From Thioglobus_C sp964448305 (GTDB lineage Bacteria > Pseudomonadota > Gammaproteobacteria > PS1 > Pseudothioglobaceae): DNA of 7,807 bases. A program made the translations under genes and the position numbers. Location of the stretch: positions 1 through 7,807 of the forward strand of contig CAYUWB010000039.1 in the NCBI GenBank assembly GCA_964448305.1. Reading direction: 5' to 3'. The notes under the pieces are model-generated. The model had not been told where the DNA came from. It did no database searches and saw nothing but the letters and a program-made list of their open reading frames with translations. This document shows positions 6,777 through 7,807 of this stretch, in pieces; the stretch's first letter is position 1; the number at the start of each line of letters is the position of its first letter.

Positions 6777-6878
6777 TTTTTGTATTTTGTGGCGTTAAAT
6801 ATACCAAAACACTCAATCACATAGTTGTAGCTATGCTCAATCGTATTTGGTCATATTTGCCTAGCAAAACCTCAAAAA
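6777..6878. repeat. 102-base blockwise imperfect inverted repeat
   Basis: Five blocks on the left arm recur in the same order on the reverse complement of the right arm, around a six-base centre (TTGTAG, 6825-6830). They are TTTTTG (6777-6782 with 6873-6878), TTTTG (6785-6789 with 6865-6869), AAATAT (6797-6802 with 6853-6858), ACCAAA (6803-6808 with 6846-6851) and CATAG (6820-6824 with 6831-6835). Between them are unpaired stretches of nearly equal length. CTCAATC occurs as a direct repeat at mirrored positions (6812-6818 and 6836-6842). The arms are equally long, so the symmetry spans nearly the whole guaA-tadA gap. It may be a miniature mobile element or dispersed palindromic repeat; copies elsewhere cannot be seen from here. 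It lacks the GC-rich stem and U-run of a terminator. Confidence 0.6.
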
Positions 6879-6887
6879 TACTGGCAT

Positions 6888-6893
6888 TATAGT
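6888..6893 (+). promoter_or_regulatory. Possible -10 box for tadA
   Basis: TATAGT matches the -10 consensus at five of six positions and lies eight bases before the tadA ATG. That would place the transcript start almost at the start codon. No convincing -35 is spaced from it, and AT-rich sequence gives such matches by chance. Confidence 0.3.
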
Positions 6894-6901
6894 TCTGATA
6901 T

Positions 6902-7360
6902 ATGGGAAAAACTCATGAAAAATGGATGAAACTTGCTTTTCAGCAAGCCTTGCTTGCTGAAAAAATAGGTGAAGTGCCAGTGGGTGCAGTGTTGGTACAA
7001 GATGATCGGCTACTTGCTAGTGCACATAATCAGCCTATTGCTAACAATGATCCAACTGCACATGCAGAGATTCAACTTTTACGCGCGGCAGGAAAAACAC
7101 TCAATAATTACCGCCTGCCTAATACAACTTTGTATGTAACCTTAGAGCCTTGTACGATGTGCTTAGGCGCGATGATTCATGCACGCGTATCACGTGTGGT
7201 ATTTGGTGCTTATGATGATAAAACTGGGGTTTGTGGCTCGTGTCAAGATCTCTCTAATAGTGAATGCTTCAATCATTCTATTGAAACTCAAGGTGGTGTG
7301 CTTGCAGATGAGTGCAAAAGCCTACTTCAAAAGTTTTTCAAAAATCGTAGAAATAAATAG
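6902..7360 (+). CDS. tadA: tRNA-specific adenosine deaminase TadA
   Basis: 152 residues, typical for TadA. The zinc deaminase signature is complete: H54 and the proton-shuttling E56 in PTAHAEIQLL, and C84 and C87 in LEPCTMCLGAMIHAR. EVPVGAVLV and HNQPI near the N-terminus also fit TadA. It deaminates adenosine 34 in the anticodon of tRNA-Arg(ACG) to inosine, so one tRNA reads CGU, CGC and CGA. The ATG at 6902 is preferred over the in-frame one at 6926 because the former keeps HEKWM, equivalent to HEYWM in E. coli TadA. No SD is visible. The C-terminal end KFFKNRRNK is basic, as usual. It may be cotranscribed with guaA if the intervening repeat allows read-through. Confidence 0.96.
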   Translation: MGKTHEKWMKLAFQQALLAEKIGEVPVGAVLVQDDRLLASAHNQPIANNDPTAHAEIQLLRAAGKTLNNYRLPNTTLYVTLEPCTMCLGAMIHARVSRVVFGAYDDKTGVCGSCQDLSNSECFNHSIETQGGVLADECKSLLQKFFKNRRNK

Positions 7361-7372
7361 TTAATAAAAAAC

Positions 7373-7404
7373 TATACTTGTCTCTTTTAAAAATTTAGAG
7401 ACAA
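7373..7404 (+). promoter_or_regulatory. -10 box and inverted repeat at start of repeat protein gene
   Basis: TATACT at 7373-7378 matches five of six -10 bases; the -35 region is unclear. TTGTCTCT (7378-7385) and AGAGACAA (7397-7404) form a perfect 8-bp inverted repeat with an 11-base AT-only spacer. The right arm ends on the A of the first ATG and contains the only SD-like bases (AGAG). A transcript from this -10 would start near 7385, so the full hairpin would not be in that RNA and a protein-binding operator is more likely. If transcripts come from further upstream, the hairpin could hide the ribosome binding site. Confidence 0.5.
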
Positions 7405-7807
7405 TGATGAAACCAATATTCTTATTCGCACTTCTTCTTTCAACCTCAATATTTGCAGACAATACTTCCACTGGTACTAATGCACTGCTTAATAATACTT
7501 CAGGCACCAAAAATGTAGCCATTGGTGATTCTGCAATGAAAAGTAACACCTCTGGATTAAACAATACATCGGTGGGTTATTTTGGCCTGCGAAACAATAC
7601 TACGGGCAAACAAAATACCGCTATTGGTAGCTATTCTCTGCGCTACAACACCACGGGTGATGACAACACTGCAATAGGTTTTGAGTCGCTCAAATACAAT
7701 ACCACCGGTGATAAAAATACGGCAGTGGGTAACTATGCCTTGCAAGATAATACCACTGGAACGAGTAATACTTCTATCGGTAATTACACACTCTCAGACA
7801 ACACAAC
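7404..7807 (+). CDS. Secreted 17-residue-repeat protein, N-terminal part
   Basis: Open from ATG 7404 to the window end (134 codons), so the gene is 3'-truncated by the window. A second ATG at 7407 lies about six bases after the SD-like AGAG and may be the real start. Residues 1-18 (MMKPIFLFALLLSTSIFA) form a Sec signal peptide, probably cut after A18; no lipobox cysteine is present. From N31 the sequence is a strict 17-residue repeat of the form N-T-[ST]-G-x-x-N-T-[AS]-[IV]-G-x-x-x-L-x-x. Such Asn/Thr/Gly-rich repeats, with a hydrophobic residue and Gly at fixed places, occur in left-handed beta-roll fibres like YadA-type heads and phage-tail-like or S74-chaperone proteins. A surface fibre or adhesin is therefore likely. 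The C-terminal part, which would show an anchor or chaperone domain, is not visible. Confidence 0.8.
   Translation, partial: MMKPIFLFALLLSTSIFADNTSTGTNALLNNTSGTKNVAIGDSAMKSNTSGLNNTSVGYFGLRNNTTGKQNTAIGSYSLRYNTTGDDNTAIGFESLKYNTTGDKNTAVGNYALQDNTTGTSNTSIGNYTLSDNT
7494..7807 (+). repeat. Tandem 51-bp coding repeats (17 residues each)
   Basis: Units start at 7494, 7545, 7596, 7647, 7698 and 7749, with a seventh begun at 7800, all exactly 51 bases apart with no indels. Each begins with Asn-Thr-Ser/Thr-Gly (e.g. NTTGDDNTAIG, NTTGDKNTAVG). A degenerate half-unit (NTSTGTNALLN) precedes them. Synonymous positions differ widely between units (e.g. ACTACG, ACCACG, ACCACC for Thr-Thr), so the protein pattern is under selection and the DNA units are not recent copies. 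Confidence 0.92.

Noticed and set aside
6777..6878. Rho-independent terminator of guaA
   Set aside because: The paired blocks are AT-rich and interrupted, and no U-run follows a compact GC stem.
7361..7745. Minus-strand open frames opposite the 17-residue repeats
   Set aside because: They are complements of the regular coding repeats, with no recognisable domain; the plus strand has the signal peptide and repeat pattern.
7494..7807. CRISPR-like or non-coding tandem array
   Set aside because: The 51-base units are diverged at synonymous sites, lie in one open frame behind a signal peptide and have no identical repeats with unique spacers.

Overview
The window is ordinary bacterial chromosome, moderately AT-rich, and very compact. 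The housekeeping proteins (GlnRS tail, SurE, ClpA, ClpS, LptG, GuaA, TadA) all look gammaproteobacterial. GuaA has the same length as the E. coli enzyme (525 residues), and the LptG, ClpS and GlnRS ends can be aligned by eye to E. coli. The AT-rich composition, tight spacing and lack of Shine-Dalgarno (SD) sequences would suit a small-genome marine gammaproteobacterium or symbiont, for example the sulfur-oxidising SUP05/Thioglobus group. That last placement is a low-confidence inference.

Layout. Bases 1-90 (+) are the last 29 codons of glnS. One base later, on the opposite strand, begins the stop codon of a two-gene toxin-antitoxin cassette: a Phd/YefM-type antitoxin followed by a PIN-domain (VapC-like) toxin. 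The cassette has its own sigma70-type promoter, palindromic operator and consensus SD. A minus-strand gene run then reads lptG-clpS-clpA-surE toward the cassette, with junctions of 1, 28 and 0 bases. A 42-base divergent gap separates lptG from guaA (+). Downstream of guaA is a 134-base gap, most of it filled by a long, blockwise imperfect inverted repeat. Then come tadA (+) and the 5' part of a secreted repeat protein (+) that runs off the window end.

How the genes work together. ClpS delivers N-degron substrates to the ClpA unfoldase, which needs ClpP (not in this window). LptG is one half of the LptFG transmembrane pair that exports lipopolysaccharide, but lptF is not next to it. SurE is a nucleotide phosphatase, GuaA makes GMP, and TadA makes inosine at the tRNA wobble position. 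The last gene encodes an exported protein with exact 17-residue Asn/Thr/Gly-rich repeats, probably a beta-roll surface fibre or adhesin. Its start codon is touched by a perfect 8-bp inverted repeat that follows a good -10 box.

No clearly new multi-gene system was found. The best leads are the 102-base palindromic element between guaA and tadA, the repeat protein with its start-site inverted repeat, possible leaderless transcription of clpA, and the tightly wedged toxin-antitoxin cassette.
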